32,422 nucleotides of DNA, taken from positions 1 to 32,422 of IMG/VR virus record IMGVR_UViG_3300012012_000643. One strand, 5' to 3'. The DNA is from a virus. Of this stretch, positions 16,291-25,374 are shown piece by piece. The translations under genes were made by a program, and so were the position numbers. The notes beneath the pieces are model-generated. The model was not told where the DNA came from, did not search any database, and saw only the letters and a program-made list of their open reading frames with translations. How positions within the stretch are numbered: the first letter of the stretch is position 1; every line of letters begins with the position of its first letter.

Positions 16291-16762
16291 GCCCGGTGTA
16301 TCCGTCAACGTCACCAGCACGCTCGACCTCAGCGACATCGAGCGGCGCCTGACCGACGCCGAGTTCAAGGTGCTGCACAAGCACCGGAAGGGCGTGGTGG
16401 ATTTCATCAAGAGCAAGTGGATTGGGTGGCAGTACAAGGGTCGGCCCCCCGGCGCACCCCGGTTGGTGTCCCGTGACGCATGGACCTCTACCGTCTCCTC
16501 CGTCGAGAGCAAGGCCACCATGACCATCACCAACGAAGCCACCGACCGGGGCAAGCACTACGCTGGATACGTCCACCGCAGCGGCGCCGTGGTGGAAGAG
16601 TGGCGCGTGCTGTGGGAGCAGGTCAAGGCCCACTTCCTGCCCGTGTTCCACAAGGAGCTTCTCGCTGAGGTCCAGCGGTCGCTGGTGGCCAAGAACCCCC
16701 GGCGCATCCCCGGCGGGGTTAGCAGCAGGGCAGCCGCCCGCACCACTCGGAGGGTCGTCTGA
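16283..16762 (+). CDS. Second gp10-like protein, 159 aa
   Basis: GTG 16283 is chosen for GGAGGT four bases upstream; it overlaps the previous gene by eight bases. It has a comparable plan: an N-terminal helix region (LTDAEFKVLHKHRKGVVDF), a strand region with RGKHYAGYVHRSG resembling the YAxYVH motif of the gp10 family, and a basic Arg/Ala-rich tail. It is the same length as its neighbour, suggesting an old duplication, although sequence identity looks low. The stop overlaps the tape measure start (TGATG). Confidence 0.55.
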   Translation: MAKPGVSVNVTSTLDLSDIERRLTDAEFKVLHKHRKGVVDFIKSKWIGWQYKGRPPGAPRLVSRDAWTSTVSSVESKATMTITNEATDRGKHYAGYVHRSGAVVEEWRVLWEQVKAHFLPVFHKELLAEVQRSLVAKNPRRIPGGVSSRAAARTTRRVV

Positions 16763-18426
16763 TGTCTGATGGCAAGGTCACTCTCGCATTTGGCGCCGAC
16801 TCGGGCAACGTCCCGCAGGTCGTGGACCAGATCAACTCCAAGCTGCGGGGCATGGCCGCCACGGGCGAGACCGCAGGGGCGAAGGTTGGGCAGGGGCTCA
16901 ACACGGCAGGGACCGCTGCGGCCGGCGCCGGCACCAAGTTCGACCGGCTGCTGAAGGCCGCCGGGCCTCTCGGCGGGGTGCTCGCCAAAATCAGCCCGGA
17001 GGCGGGGTCCGCTGCGGCCTCCATCGCGGGCCTGACCGGCACCGCTGAGGCCATGGCTGCCGGGCTCGGCGTGAGCTTCGCGGCTGCGGGGGCTGCCGTC
17101 GCTGTGGTCACCGCTGCGCTCGGTGTCGGCCTCGTGGCGTGGACCGCCTACAACAACGAGGCACAGCGGCAGGCCGACTTCGCCCGCGTGCTCGCGGAGG
17201 GTGAGGACCGTGTACGCACCAGCGCAGAGCGGGCGCGGGACGCCCAGCGCGACCTGCAGGAGATTACCGGCACCCAGACCTTGGCTCAGGTCAAGAAGCG
17301 CATCGCGGATGAAGAGGAAGCCAAGTTCTACACCGAGTTCAGCGAGCAGCGCAGCAAGCAGACCGCACTAGCGGCCAAGGCTGCGGACCAAGAGTCTCGC
17401 GGCCGGCTGAAGCTCGCGGCCGCAACGCGGAAGCAGCTCGCTGAGGTCGAGGCCGTGCTGGCTCGTGGGCGGGAGGAAGTGGCCCTCACCATCGCGCTGC
17501 GGCAGGCCGCTGCTGAGTACGCTGACGAGCGGGATAGGTCTGACGCGGTCCTTGCCGACAAGGAAAAGAAGCTCCGGGCGGCCGAGGCTGCAGCCGCATC
17601 CGGGGCAGCAGCGGACGCCAAGCAGGCGGCCGACAAGGCCAAGGCAGACAAGGAGGCAGAAGAAGCAGCCAAGCGGGTGCTCGCCAACCAGACGCTCCGC
17701 GACGACGCCATGCAGGACTCCAACAAGAAGTCGCTGAAGCGGGTGGCTGAGCAGAAGAAGGAGGATCAGGAGCTGGAGGAGCAGCGGGCGGAGAACCACG
17801 AGGCAGAGGTGGCCCGCATCGCCGCAGAGCAGGAGGCCGCTATGGCGGCCACTCAGGTACGCCTCGCGACCGCTTCAGCCGTCGCAGCGAGCATCGAGGG
17901 ACTGACCACCCAACTCAACGACCAGCAGCTCGACAGCATCGACACCACGTCCAAGGCCGGCAAGCGGGCAGCCCTCCAGCAGTGGGAACAGAACAAGGCC
18001 GCAGCCACGGCTATGGCCACGGTGCAGGCCGCCCTCGCCATCGCGCAGGCCGTGGCATCCGCCCCGCCCCCGCTCAACATCCCCGCCATCATCCAGAACA
18101 CCGTGGCGGGCGCCGCTGCGGTCGCTTCCGTGGTGTCCGCACCCCCTCCGAAGTTCCACGCCGGCACCAAGCGGGTCGATGAGGTCAACGCCACGCTGCG
18201 GACGGGTGAGGCCGTGCTGTCCCCCACCGGGGTCGAGACCGCTGCGCGGGATGTCGTCGGCCGCTGGAACAGCGGTCGCAGCGCAGGGGGCGCGGAGCGG
18301 CCGATGGTGGTCCAGTACCGGCATCAAGTGTTCAACCAGTTCATCCGTGACAATCTCCGCATGAGCACTCCGCTCTCCGCTGCGGTCAAGACGGGGGCCG
18401 CTGCCGGCTTCCGGGATAGGGGGTAG
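16762..18426 (+). CDS. Tail tape measure protein, 554 aa
   Basis: Sets tail length and is delivered with the DNA. The N-terminal 95 residues are Gly/Ala-rich. A hydrophobic region (about 95-130, VSFAAAGAAVAVVTAALGVG) could insert in the host membrane. Residues about 140-430 form a long charged coiled coil full of Ala, Lys, Glu and Gln. A second Ala-rich hydrophobic stretch lies near 410-460. At the usual 1.5 angstrom per residue the tail would be about 80 nm, a short siphovirus tail. No peptidase or lysozyme motif is evident. Confidence 0.85.
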   Translation: MSDGKVTLAFGADSGNVPQVVDQINSKLRGMAATGETAGAKVGQGLNTAGTAAAGAGTKFDRLLKAAGPLGGVLAKISPEAGSAAASIAGLTGTAEAMAAGLGVSFAAAGAAVAVVTAALGVGLVAWTAYNNEAQRQADFARVLAEGEDRVRTSAERARDAQRDLQEITGTQTLAQVKKRIADEEEAKFYTEFSEQRSKQTALAAKAADQESRGRLKLAAATRKQLAEVEAVLARGREEVALTIALRQAAAEYADERDRSDAVLADKEKKLRAAEAAAASGAAADAKQAADKAKADKEAEEAAKRVLANQTLRDDAMQDSNKKSLKRVAEQKKEDQELEEQRAENHEAEVARIAAEQEAAMAATQVRLATASAVAASIEGLTTQLNDQQLDSIDTTSKAGKRAALQQWEQNKAAATAMATVQAALAIAQAVASAPPPLNIPAIIQNTVAGAAAVASVVSAPPPKFHAGTKRVDEVNATLRTGEAVLSPTGVETAARDVVGRWNSGRSAGGAERPMVVQYRHQVFNQFIRDNLRMSTPLSAAVKTGAAAGFRDRG

Positions 18427-18429
18427 CGC

Positions 18430-21400
18430 ATGTCCGACGTATCCGACACGACCCTGCGGGGGCTTCTCATCCCCGACCCCCGGCTGACCTACGCGGATGC
18501 GTACTCCAGCTCCTCGGTCGTCACGCAGCAGGGGCCTATCGCGGGCGTCCCCGTGGCCGTCAACGAGTCGGAGATGGTGCTGGAGTCGGGCGGCACTCAG
18601 GCCGCCGGCACCGTGGTGCATCTCCGCGTGCGCTCGGGCGGCCACCCCCGCCCCGACGGCGCCTCCTTCGCGTGGAGGTACTCCACCGACGCCTCCACCG
18701 ACAACCGGGGGTGGGACCCCCCCACCAGCATCACGGGCTTCGCCGCCCTCGACTACACCACCACTGCGAACCAGTGGAGCGAGCAGTTCGTCATGCGCCG
18801 GGCCGACGACGGGCTGGTGGCTGTGTGCCTGAAGTCCCGCCGCTACATCCGCGCATGGACTCGCCCTGCGACCTCGACCGCATGGACGGAACGTGTGGTG
18901 TACGACACGGGGGCCACCGTCACCAACGCGGCGAGCCCCTGCACCCTGCAACTGCCCGGCGGGCGCATCCTGCTGTTCCACTGGGTCGAGGTCACGGCCA
19001 CGCAGAATCAGGTGCGGATGCACTACAGTGACGACGACGGCGTGACGTGGACCACCGGCCAGCAGACCTGCCTGCTCACCCCCCTCACCACGAGCACCTA
19101 CACCCCCGGCCGGCTTCGCTGCGGCTACCTCAACGGGGAGGTCTTGCTGGTGGCCAGCGTGCTCGACACGTCGGGCGCGCAGAGTCGGGACCGGCTGGTG
19201 CAGTACGCCAGTGACGACCTCGGCACCACCTTCTCTCAGGTCAGCATCACCGCTGCGTACACTGCGGCGGCTGACTTCAACAGCCGGGCCTACGCTGAGG
19301 TCACCGTGGTGGGCGGGCGCTTCCTCGTCACCTACATCAAGACCCGCTCCTCTGGCACCGGCAACCGGGTGCCCTTCCGCAAGTTCTTGGGGCAGGCGTT
19401 CGACTCGCTCGCGAGTGCCCCGGAAGATATCGCCGTGCAGACCGGCAACACGATGGAGTGGGGCACCATCAGCGGCACCAACTACTTCACGGGCGGGGAG
19501 CTTGCGACGTGGCTGGACGATGATGGCGTGCTCTGGATGGCCGGTGACGACTTCTCCGACAACCACCCCTTCTACTGCCAGCGCAGCACGGACGGGGGGC
19601 AGACGTGGGCGATGGTCGGCAGCGGGTCCGCAGCGGGGTTTGGCTCTGCGTGGTGGAACGGTCGCGATGCGGCCACGCACCCCACCAACATCACCGGCTG
19701 CTCTCACCAAGGCCGTGCCGTAGTCCTGCACAACTTCGCAGCTAACCCCGGCACCGCAGACGCCTCGCTGTGCGCAGTCTACCTCGGTGGCTACACCACG
19801 GTCACGCTGCCCAACCTCGCCGGGGAGGCGGTGTCTGTGAAGTCCCGCGCCGCGTGGGAGCGCACTTGGCTGCCCTATGACGAGCCTGAGAACGTGGGCG
19901 GGGTGTGGAACCGGACTCTCGGTGGCGCCCCCACCATCGCCCTCTCTGGCGGGGAGCTGACCTACAGTGGCGGGGCGGGCGACTCGGTGGCCTACTACAC
20001 CGCAGCGGCCCCCTCTGGCACCATCGCGGAGGGGGTGATGGTGCTCATCGACGGGTACTGCACCACCACGTCCGCCACCGGGGGCGCCATGGTCAACGCG
20101 CAGGTCGGGGATGGGGCGGATGGCTACTCGGTGCGCGTTGCCTTCAGCAACCAGAACATCGTGGTGCGCGACCTGCAGGCGGCTGCGGACCTCGTGACCG
20201 TCACCGACTCCGCTGCGGTCACTGCGGCATCCACCGGCATCCAGATTCTCCTCCAAGTCTACAACCCGGCCGGCGGCGGCGCCGGCAACACCGGCCGATA
20301 CCGGGCGTGGTGGCGGTCTGCGGTGCCCGGCACCGACAGCGACCGCAAGTGGGTGGAGATTGGGTCCTCCACCACGCTGCAGACGGGCGCCATCGCCAGC
20401 TACGTCGCGTGGGGCGCCTTGAACGGCGTGACCACGGGGGCACGTTTCCGGGTGCAATGCTTCAGCAACAACAGCTATGCGGGCGCCCCTCTGTACGCCT
20501 TCTCCAACCCCGCAGACCTGCTCGGCCGCACCTTCTCCAACACGCTGGCCTACGTCGATGACGGGCTGCGGGTGCGCATGGTGGCGGGGCCTGCCTTCCG
20601 GGGCGATGAGGCCACCATCACTGCGGACTACAACTACCCCATCCGCAACATCTTCTCGGAGGTCAGCCCGTCCCCGGCGCAGGGGTGGCGGTCGGTGGAC
20701 ACGTCCAACGACGAGTTCATCCGGCTGGACTACGACTCCGTGCTGGCCCAGAACTCGGAGATGCTGGGGAACAGCATCGGCATCTACCTCGGCAACATCA
20801 ACTTCGAGTATTGCGAGCTGCAGGCCGCCACGGCCGGCGGCATCTTCAACACCATCGCCACGCTGTCCGCCAAGACGGGTCAACAGGGCATGGGGTTCAC
20901 CCGCAACGGCGACGAGCTGACGGTGAGCGTGGCGCATCCGGGCACCAACTCGATCCACTGGTACACCTACAACACCCTGCGCAACAGCTACGTCAAGATG
21001 ACCAGCGGCGGCGACCCTGCGGTGACCCGCATCCGCAAGATTCTGCACAACAGCGAGGGGGCGTGGCGGGCCACGGGCACCAAGACCGCACGCCTGCTGC
21101 TGGAGGGGGTATTGAGCGGCGACCCCACGGGGGACACCGCAACGAGCACCTGCGAGTTCTGGTCCAAGGACCTCATGTTCGTCATCAACGACGTGGCGAA
21201 GTACGCAGCGTTCCGCATCCGCATCCCCTCGCAGAGCACCTATGAGGGCGACTTCCGCATCGGCACGCTGCTCATGGGGCACATGGCTTGGTTCGGACAG
21301 AAGTACAGTCGGGGGCGCATCCTCGGCACCGACCCCAACACGCAGGTCACGACTTCACGCAGCGGGGCTCGGCGGGCCGTCAACGACGGCGGCGCCCGTC

Positions 21401-21768
21401 GGTCGGTGCAGTTCGGCTGGGTCGAGGGCATCGACACGTCATCCATCGCCACCACTCCGACGGAGCCCCAGCCCAACACGGTTTCGGCGTCCACGGGCGG
21501 GGCCGCAGAGGCCGCCCCCGCAGACACCCCGTACAAGGTGGCGGGCCTCGCAGAAGCCCTGCGGGGGGCCTTCACGCCCGTGGTGTACGTCGCCAAGTAC
21601 GCACGCCCCGCAGCGGCCTCGACCGACACCACGATGGTCAACCGCAACACCTTCCTGCACGCCCGGCTCGTCACCCCCGTGCAGCTTGAAAGCATCCTCG
21701 GCACGGAGTGGGCGAGCCCCGGCGAGGTATTCTCGGTGGGCACGGTCACTCTGGAGGAGGAGCTGTGA
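18430..21768 (+). CDS. Large tail tip protein with sialidase-type (BNR/Asp-box) repeats, 1112 aa
   Basis: The largest gene in the window, placed directly after the tape measure, so part of the tail tip. Three Asp boxes (SxDxGxTW) are visible: SDDDGVTW at 200, SDDLGTTF at 261 and STDGGQTW at 386. They lie in a beta-rich stretch (about 50-480) consistent with a sialidase-like beta-propeller. Residues about 490-690 and 700-950 look like further beta-sandwich (lectin-like) modules. The C-terminus (about 990-1112) returns to a more usual tail protein style with YKVAGLAEALRGAFTPV. It probably binds or trims a surface glycan. No complete sialidase arginine triad could be assigned by eye. Its end overlaps the next gene (GTGA). 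Confidence 0.75.
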   Translation: MSDVSDTTLRGLLIPDPRLTYADAYSSSSVVTQQGPIAGVPVAVNESEMVLESGGTQAAGTVVHLRVRSGGHPRPDGASFAWRYSTDASTDNRGWDPPTSITGFAALDYTTTANQWSEQFVMRRADDGLVAVCLKSRRYIRAWTRPATSTAWTERVVYDTGATVTNAASPCTLQLPGGRILLFHWVEVTATQNQVRMHYSDDDGVTWTTGQQTCLLTPLTTSTYTPGRLRCGYLNGEVLLVASVLDTSGAQSRDRLVQYASDDLGTTFSQVSITAAYTAAADFNSRAYAEVTVVGGRFLVTYIKTRSSGTGNRVPFRKFLGQAFDSLASAPEDIAVQTGNTMEWGTISGTNYFTGGELATWLDDDGVLWMAGDDFSDNHPFYCQRSTDGGQTWAMVGSGSAAGFGSAWWNGRDAATHPTNITGCSHQGRAVVLHNFAANPGTADASLCAVYLGGYTTVTLPNLAGEAVSVKSRAAWERTWLPYDEPENVGGVWNRTLGGAPTIALSGGELTYSGGAGDSVAYYTAAAPSGTIAEGVMVLIDGYCTTTSATGGAMVNAQVGDGADGYSVRVAFSNQNIVVRDLQAAADLVTVTDSAAVTAASTGIQILLQVYNPAGGGAGNTGRYRAWWRSAVPGTDSDRKWVEIGSSTTLQTGAIASYVAWGALNGVTTGARFRVQCFSNNSYAGAPLYAFSNPADLLGRTFSNTLAYVDDGLRVRMVAGPAFRGDEATITADYNYPIRNIFSEVSPSPAQGWRSVDTSNDEFIRLDYDSVLAQNSEMLGNSIGIYLGNINFEYCELQAATAGGIFNTIATLSAKTGQQGMGFTRNGDELTVSVAHPGTNSIHWYTYNTLRNSYVKMTSGGDPAVTRIRKILHNSEGAWRATGTKTARLLLEGVLSGDPTGDTATSTCEFWSKDLMFVINDVAKYAAFRIRIPSQSTYEGDFRIGTLLMGHMAWFGQKYSRGRILGTDPNTQVTTSRSGARRAVNDGGARRSVQFGWVEGIDTSSIATTPTEPQPNTVSASTGGAAEAAPADTPYKVAGLAEALRGAFTPVVYVAKYARPAAASTDTTMVNRNTFLHARLVTPVQLESILGTEWASPGEVFSVGTVTLEEEL

Positions 21769-23792
21769 AGCGTTGGAACCGCAGTAGGTTGCAGGGGCGC
21801 CGAGTCCTCTGGCTGCTCGACATCGAGTATGCGGGGCAGACCCACCGGCTGTCCACCGTGGACCTCGACGTGGCCAGCGCCGACGGTGACCTGCACTACA
21901 TGGGAGGCATCGCTGAGGTCGTGATGCAGACCGCGCTCGACCTGCTCGGGGAGTCGGGCGAGCTGCTGTCGGTGCCGCTGGAAGTCCTCATGCCCGTGGA
22001 CGTGGCCGCCCTGACCACTGCGGGCCACGACCTGTCTCTGGCCACCGGCACCCTCTCCCGCTGGGTAGAGGGCGACGTGTGGGAGGATCGGCTGGTGGTG
22101 CTGACCGGGCGGGTGTCGGACCCTGAGTACGGGCGGCAGGGCCTGCCCGTGCGCTTCAGTCTGGAGGACCGCATCTTCGATGATGCCGCGTTGGTGCCAG
22201 AGGCCACCGCTGTGGTATCGGGCGTGACCACCGACACCAACTGGCTGTCGGATGATGACCTTGAAGTGCCGTACCCCATCATCATCGGGCATCCGGGGCA
22301 GGTCCGCAGCGGCACCCGTGTCACGGGCTCCATCGCGCCGTGGCAGATGAAGGCGACCTATCACCACCGGGTCGTGCTGGCCGGGCACCGGGTCCAATGC
22401 AGCTACATCCGCGCCAACAACGACGGCACCACCACCACTCAGGTGTTCAAGGTCGAGCACACCATCGACCGGCTCGGCCGCGAGATTGCCGTGTTGCTGG
22501 AGGCCAACGGGTCGGGCACCGGGTCCACCCCCGTGACCACCACCACCTTCTACTACGGGCTCGACAGCACGGGCGTCCCGGCCACCTTCCAGCCCGCTGT
22601 GAGCGAGGACGCGCCCATCTTCATCGTGTGGGAGGACCCCGACGACATCTCCTTGGGGGGCCTCACCGGGGAGGGCGGCGACCTCCTGCGCGGGGCGGGG
22701 GACGTGATTGAGTACCTGCTGCGGCAGTCCTCCCGCCGGGTTGACTTTGGGCGCATCCGCGCCATCAAGGACCGCCTCAACGGCTTCAAGCTCGACTTCG
22801 CCATCGGGGAGCGCACGAGCCCGTGGGACTTCGTGCGCGACAACATCCTGCCGCTGCTCCCGGTGACGGTGGCGGCCGGGCCGGCTGGTCTGTACCTCGT
22901 GGTGTTCGACTACTCGGCCACCGCTGAGGACGCAGCGGGGAGCATTGACGAGGACACCAACCCCGGCGTGCAGCTCGGAGACTACATCCGGTCGGACGGG
23001 TCGCACGTCGCCAACCAGTTCACCCTGTCCTACGCTCACTCGGCGCGGGTCTCCAGCTTCACCGAGAAGCTCGTCATGGGCGCTGTCGGCAGCGAGGGGC
23101 ACGCCACGGCCGACCTCATCTGCTGCGGGGTCGAGATCGTCCGCCTCATCGCCACCGTGCCCGGCGGGGCGGGGGGCGGCTACACCATCGCGGTCTCCTC
23201 CACGGGCGCCCTGTCGGTCGCAGAGAACACCGGGGCCAAGACGGTGACCCTCACCTTCAACAGCGGCGTCACGACCTCGCAGGCCATGGTGGACGCCATC
23301 AACGCCGGCCTCACCGCTGTGCGCGCCGTGCTGATTTCTGGCATCGGCACCCGCGTGTTCGATGTCGGTGCCGTGGGCACCACGGCCACTGCGTCTGAGC
23401 AGACCGTCACGATGGCGAGCACGGGCACGGCCATCGACCTGCCAAGCTACTTCTGCGCTGCTTCTCAGGGCAAGCATCGGGGCGTCCTGAACCCTACGGG
23501 GGTCATCGAGAAGTTGATGGAGTCCCGGTGTATCTACGACCCTGCGACGGCGGCCATGGTGCTCTCGTGGCAGGCTCGGGCTCTGTCCCTGCCGTGGCGC
23601 AGGGTGGACGCCCTGCTCCCGGAGGCCGACTACGCATGGCTGGAGAAGGGCAACGTGGTCACGGTCACGGCCTCCCGGCTGGCTCTGTCGAGCAAGGTGG
23701 CCCACGTCGAGGCCATCGAGACTGCGGATGACGGCTTCCTTGCGGTTACGCTGCTCATGCTGCAAGACCCCCCGATGGACAACAGGAGCTAA
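21765..23792 (+). CDS. Tail tip/baseplate hub candidate, 675 aa
   Basis: GTG 21765 overlaps the previous stop as GTGA and has GGAGGAG upstream. The first 200 residues resemble a distal-tail/hub beta domain (RRVLWLLDIEYAGQTHRLS, DRLVVLTGRVSDPEYG). The middle holds a helical segment (GDVIEYLLRQSSRRVDFGRI, FDFVRD-like WDFVRDNILPLLPV) typical of hub proteins. A Gly/Ser/Thr-rich insert (about 465-570) precedes the end. Position between the tip protein and the fibre fits a hub role. No enzymatic motif was identified. Confidence 0.55.
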   Translation: MKRWNRSRLQGRRVLWLLDIEYAGQTHRLSTVDLDVASADGDLHYMGGIAEVVMQTALDLLGESGELLSVPLEVLMPVDVAALTTAGHDLSLATGTLSRWVEGDVWEDRLVVLTGRVSDPEYGRQGLPVRFSLEDRIFDDAALVPEATAVVSGVTTDTNWLSDDDLEVPYPIIIGHPGQVRSGTRVTGSIAPWQMKATYHHRVVLAGHRVQCSYIRANNDGTTTTQVFKVEHTIDRLGREIAVLLEANGSGTGSTPVTTTTFYYGLDSTGVPATFQPAVSEDAPIFIVWEDPDDISLGGLTGEGGDLLRGAGDVIEYLLRQSSRRVDFGRIRAIKDRLNGFKLDFAIGERTSPWDFVRDNILPLLPVTVAAGPAGLYLVVFDYSATAEDAAGSIDEDTNPGVQLGDYIRSDGSHVANQFTLSYAHSARVSSFTEKLVMGAVGSEGHATADLICCGVEIVRLIATVPGGAGGGYTIAVSSTGALSVAENTGAKTVTLTFNSGVTTSQAMVDAINAGLTAVRAVLISGIGTRVFDVGAVGTTATASEQTVTMASTGTAIDLPSYFCAASQGKHRGVLNPTGVIEKLMESRCIYDPATAAMVLSWQARALSLPWRRVDALLPEADYAWLEKGNVVTVTASRLALSSKVAHVEAIETADDGFLAVTLLMLQDPPMDNRS

Positions 23793-23796
23793 GCGC

Positions 23797-24825
23797 ATGG
23801 GCAAGTCCAAGGCCATCCCCTTCGCGCACGCAGCCACCCACTTGCCGGGAGGCAGCGACCCTCTGGCGAGCGCGGGCGATGTCGTCGGCCCGTCCTCGTC
23901 GGTCGCGAGCGAGGTGGCGCTATTCGACGGCACCACCGGCAAGCTGATCAAACGGGCGACCGGGACCGGCCTCGCCAAGCTCACCAGCGGCGTGCTCTCG
24001 ACGGCGACGGCGGGCACGGACTACTACGCGCCCGGCTCGACTGACGTAGCCGTAGCGGACGGCGGCACGGGGAGCAGCACGGCGGCGGGGGCGCGCACCA
24101 ACCTCGGGCTCGGCTCGGCGGCGGTGCTCGATGCGGCTACGACGCGAGCCGCGAGCGGCATCGTCAAGCTCGGCACGAACCTGCTGTATGGCATTGACGA
24201 TCTCGTGACGCACCTTGGCCACCACATCGCGTACACGCGAGCGGCGGCGGGGGCCTACGACAGCAGCGGGTGGGGCACCATCACGGTTGCAGGGGCGGGG
24301 GGCTCGCAGAGTAACAACCGATGGCTGCGCTCCACGTCGGCGACCGTGTCCGGGTGGTTTCAGGGAGCACGGCTTGCGGACACAGCCGAGGGCTTCGTCG
24401 GCGTAGTCTGCTTCAAGTTCCCCACGACGATCGGGGCGCGGCGCCTCTATATCGGGCTGGGCAGCACATCCCCCGTGGACAGCGACACGCCATCGGGGCA
24501 CTTCGTTGGGTTGCGCTACTCGTCCACGGTACCCGATGCGGGGTTCGTGCCGGCCTCGCGCGACGGCGCGACTACCACGATCGGCAGCGCGTTTGCGGCC
24601 CCGGTCGCGGATGTGCCGTACCTTGCGATCTTCACGGGCGCGGCGGGCGGCTCAGTCGTGGTCGAGTTGATCCGACTCGACACCGGAGCGCGCGAGACGG
24701 CTACGATCTCAGCCACCCTCCCGGCCGGCGGCACCAAGATCGACATAGTGTGCTATGGCTGGAATCAGGCCGTCTCCAAGGCGACGGAGTTCTCGTATAT
24801 GTATCGGTTCCTTCCCATGCTGTAG
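23797..24825 (+). CDS. Tail fibre / receptor-binding protein, 342 aa, atypical composition
   Basis: ATG 23797 has AGGAG eight bases upstream. The N-terminal part carries features of phage fibre shafts: AATHLPGGSDPL, KLIKRATGTGLAKL, and the repeat-like GGTGSSTAAGARTNLGLGS. The rest (about 130-342) is a beta-rich head domain ending in YMYRFLPML. The base and codon usage differ from neighbours: many GCG, TCG and CGA codons, and eight GATC sites, a tetramer almost missing elsewhere. This suggests recent acquisition of much of the gene, with the first 40 residues possibly native as the attachment part. It probably determines host range. Confidence 0.8.
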   Translation: MGKSKAIPFAHAATHLPGGSDPLASAGDVVGPSSSVASEVALFDGTTGKLIKRATGTGLAKLTSGVLSTATAGTDYYAPGSTDVAVADGGTGSSTAAGARTNLGLGSAAVLDAATTRAASGIVKLGTNLLYGIDDLVTHLGHHIAYTRAAAGAYDSSGWGTITVAGAGGSQSNNRWLRSTSATVSGWFQGARLADTAEGFVGVVCFKFPTTIGARRLYIGLGSTSPVDSDTPSGHFVGLRYSSTVPDAGFVPASRDGATTTIGSAFAAPVADVPYLAIFTGAAGGSVVVELIRLDTGARETATISATLPAGGTKIDIVCYGWNQAVSKATEFSYMYRFLPML

Positions 24826-24842
24826 AGGGCCAGCGGCGTAGC

Positions 24843-24862
24843 GGGCGAGGCGGGACTCGCCC
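24843..24862 (+). terminator. Terminator-like hairpin after the tail fibre
   Basis: GGGCGAG (24843-24849) pairs with CTCGCCC (24856-24862) around a 6-base loop, 17 bases beyond the fibre stop. No T-run follows. It separates tail genes from the lysis group. Confidence 0.45.
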
Positions 24863-24876
24863 TGACGTTCGTGCTG

Positions 24877-24885
24877 TGATATGCT
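24877..24885 (+). promoter_or_regulatory. Extended -10 promoter candidate for the lysis group
   Basis: TGATATGCT (24877-24885) matches the extended -10 form TGnTATnnT. No good -35 lies at the right distance, as is allowed for extended -10 promoters. It is 42 bases before the next start and right after the hairpin, so the lysis genes could be transcribed on their own. Confidence 0.4.
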
Positions 24886-24927
24886 GGGCGCAAGCGTCCG
24901 CCGCTGTTGTGTCAGAGGAGCTTGGCC

Positions 24928-25374
24928 TTGCCCACCTACCCCAATGCCCGCGACGACATCCGAGAGCTGGCCCGCATCTGCAGAGAGCAGGCGGATGCTC
25001 TGGTGCGGATTGCGGTTCAGATTGAAGCGGGGGCGGGTGTCTCCCGTGACGTAGCCTCCCGGCTGGTCACCATCGAGGAGCGGCTCAAGGAAGTAGATGT
25101 CTACTTCACGGCACAGAACACCGCACAGGCCAACGCCCACGCTCGGTCGCAGCGGGCGGCGGGGGACTTCCGGGCCACGCTGCTCTCTTGGGTGGCGTGG
25201 ATGACCCCCGGCCGGCTGCTGCTGCTGTTCGGATTGCTGCAGCCCCTGCTGCTGACCCTTGGCGTGCAGACGGGGGTGGCCAGTTGGGCCGTCCGCCTGC
25301 TGGCCCCTGCCGACACGGCGCCCCCCTCTGCGGGGGAGCCCCCCGCTGTGTACTCAGAGGAATCCGACCCATGA
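24928..25374 (+). CDS. Membrane protein with coiled coil, holin candidate, 148 aa
   Basis: TTG 24928 is chosen because AGGAG lies seven bases before it. The N-terminal 70 residues are an amphipathic helix region (RDDIRELARICREQADALV, VTIEERLKEVDVYF). A strongly hydrophobic stretch (about 97-125, GRLLLLFGLLQPLLLTLGV) follows, then an acidic Pro-rich tail. The layout recalls XhlA/gp-type small lysis membrane proteins. Neighbouring genes and the late position support a holin or antiholin role, but the family is not recognised. The stop overlaps the next start (ATGA). Confidence 0.55.
   Translation: MPTYPNARDDIRELARICREQADALVRIAVQIEAGAGVSRDVASRLVTIEERLKEVDVYFTAQNTAQANAHARSQRAAGDFRATLLSWVAWMTPGRLLLLFGLLQPLLLTLGVQTGVASWAVRLLAPADTAPPSAGEPPAVYSEESDP

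Noticed and set aside
17875-21282. 1135-codon open frame on the minus strand opposite the tape measure and tail tip genes
   Set aside because: Antisense by-product of codon bias; no recognisable motif, no ribosome site, and it spans two well-supported plus-strand genes.
21240-24017. 925-codon minus-strand open frame opposite the hub gene
   Set aside because: Same reason; low-complexity His/Gly/Val/Arg composition without domain signatures.
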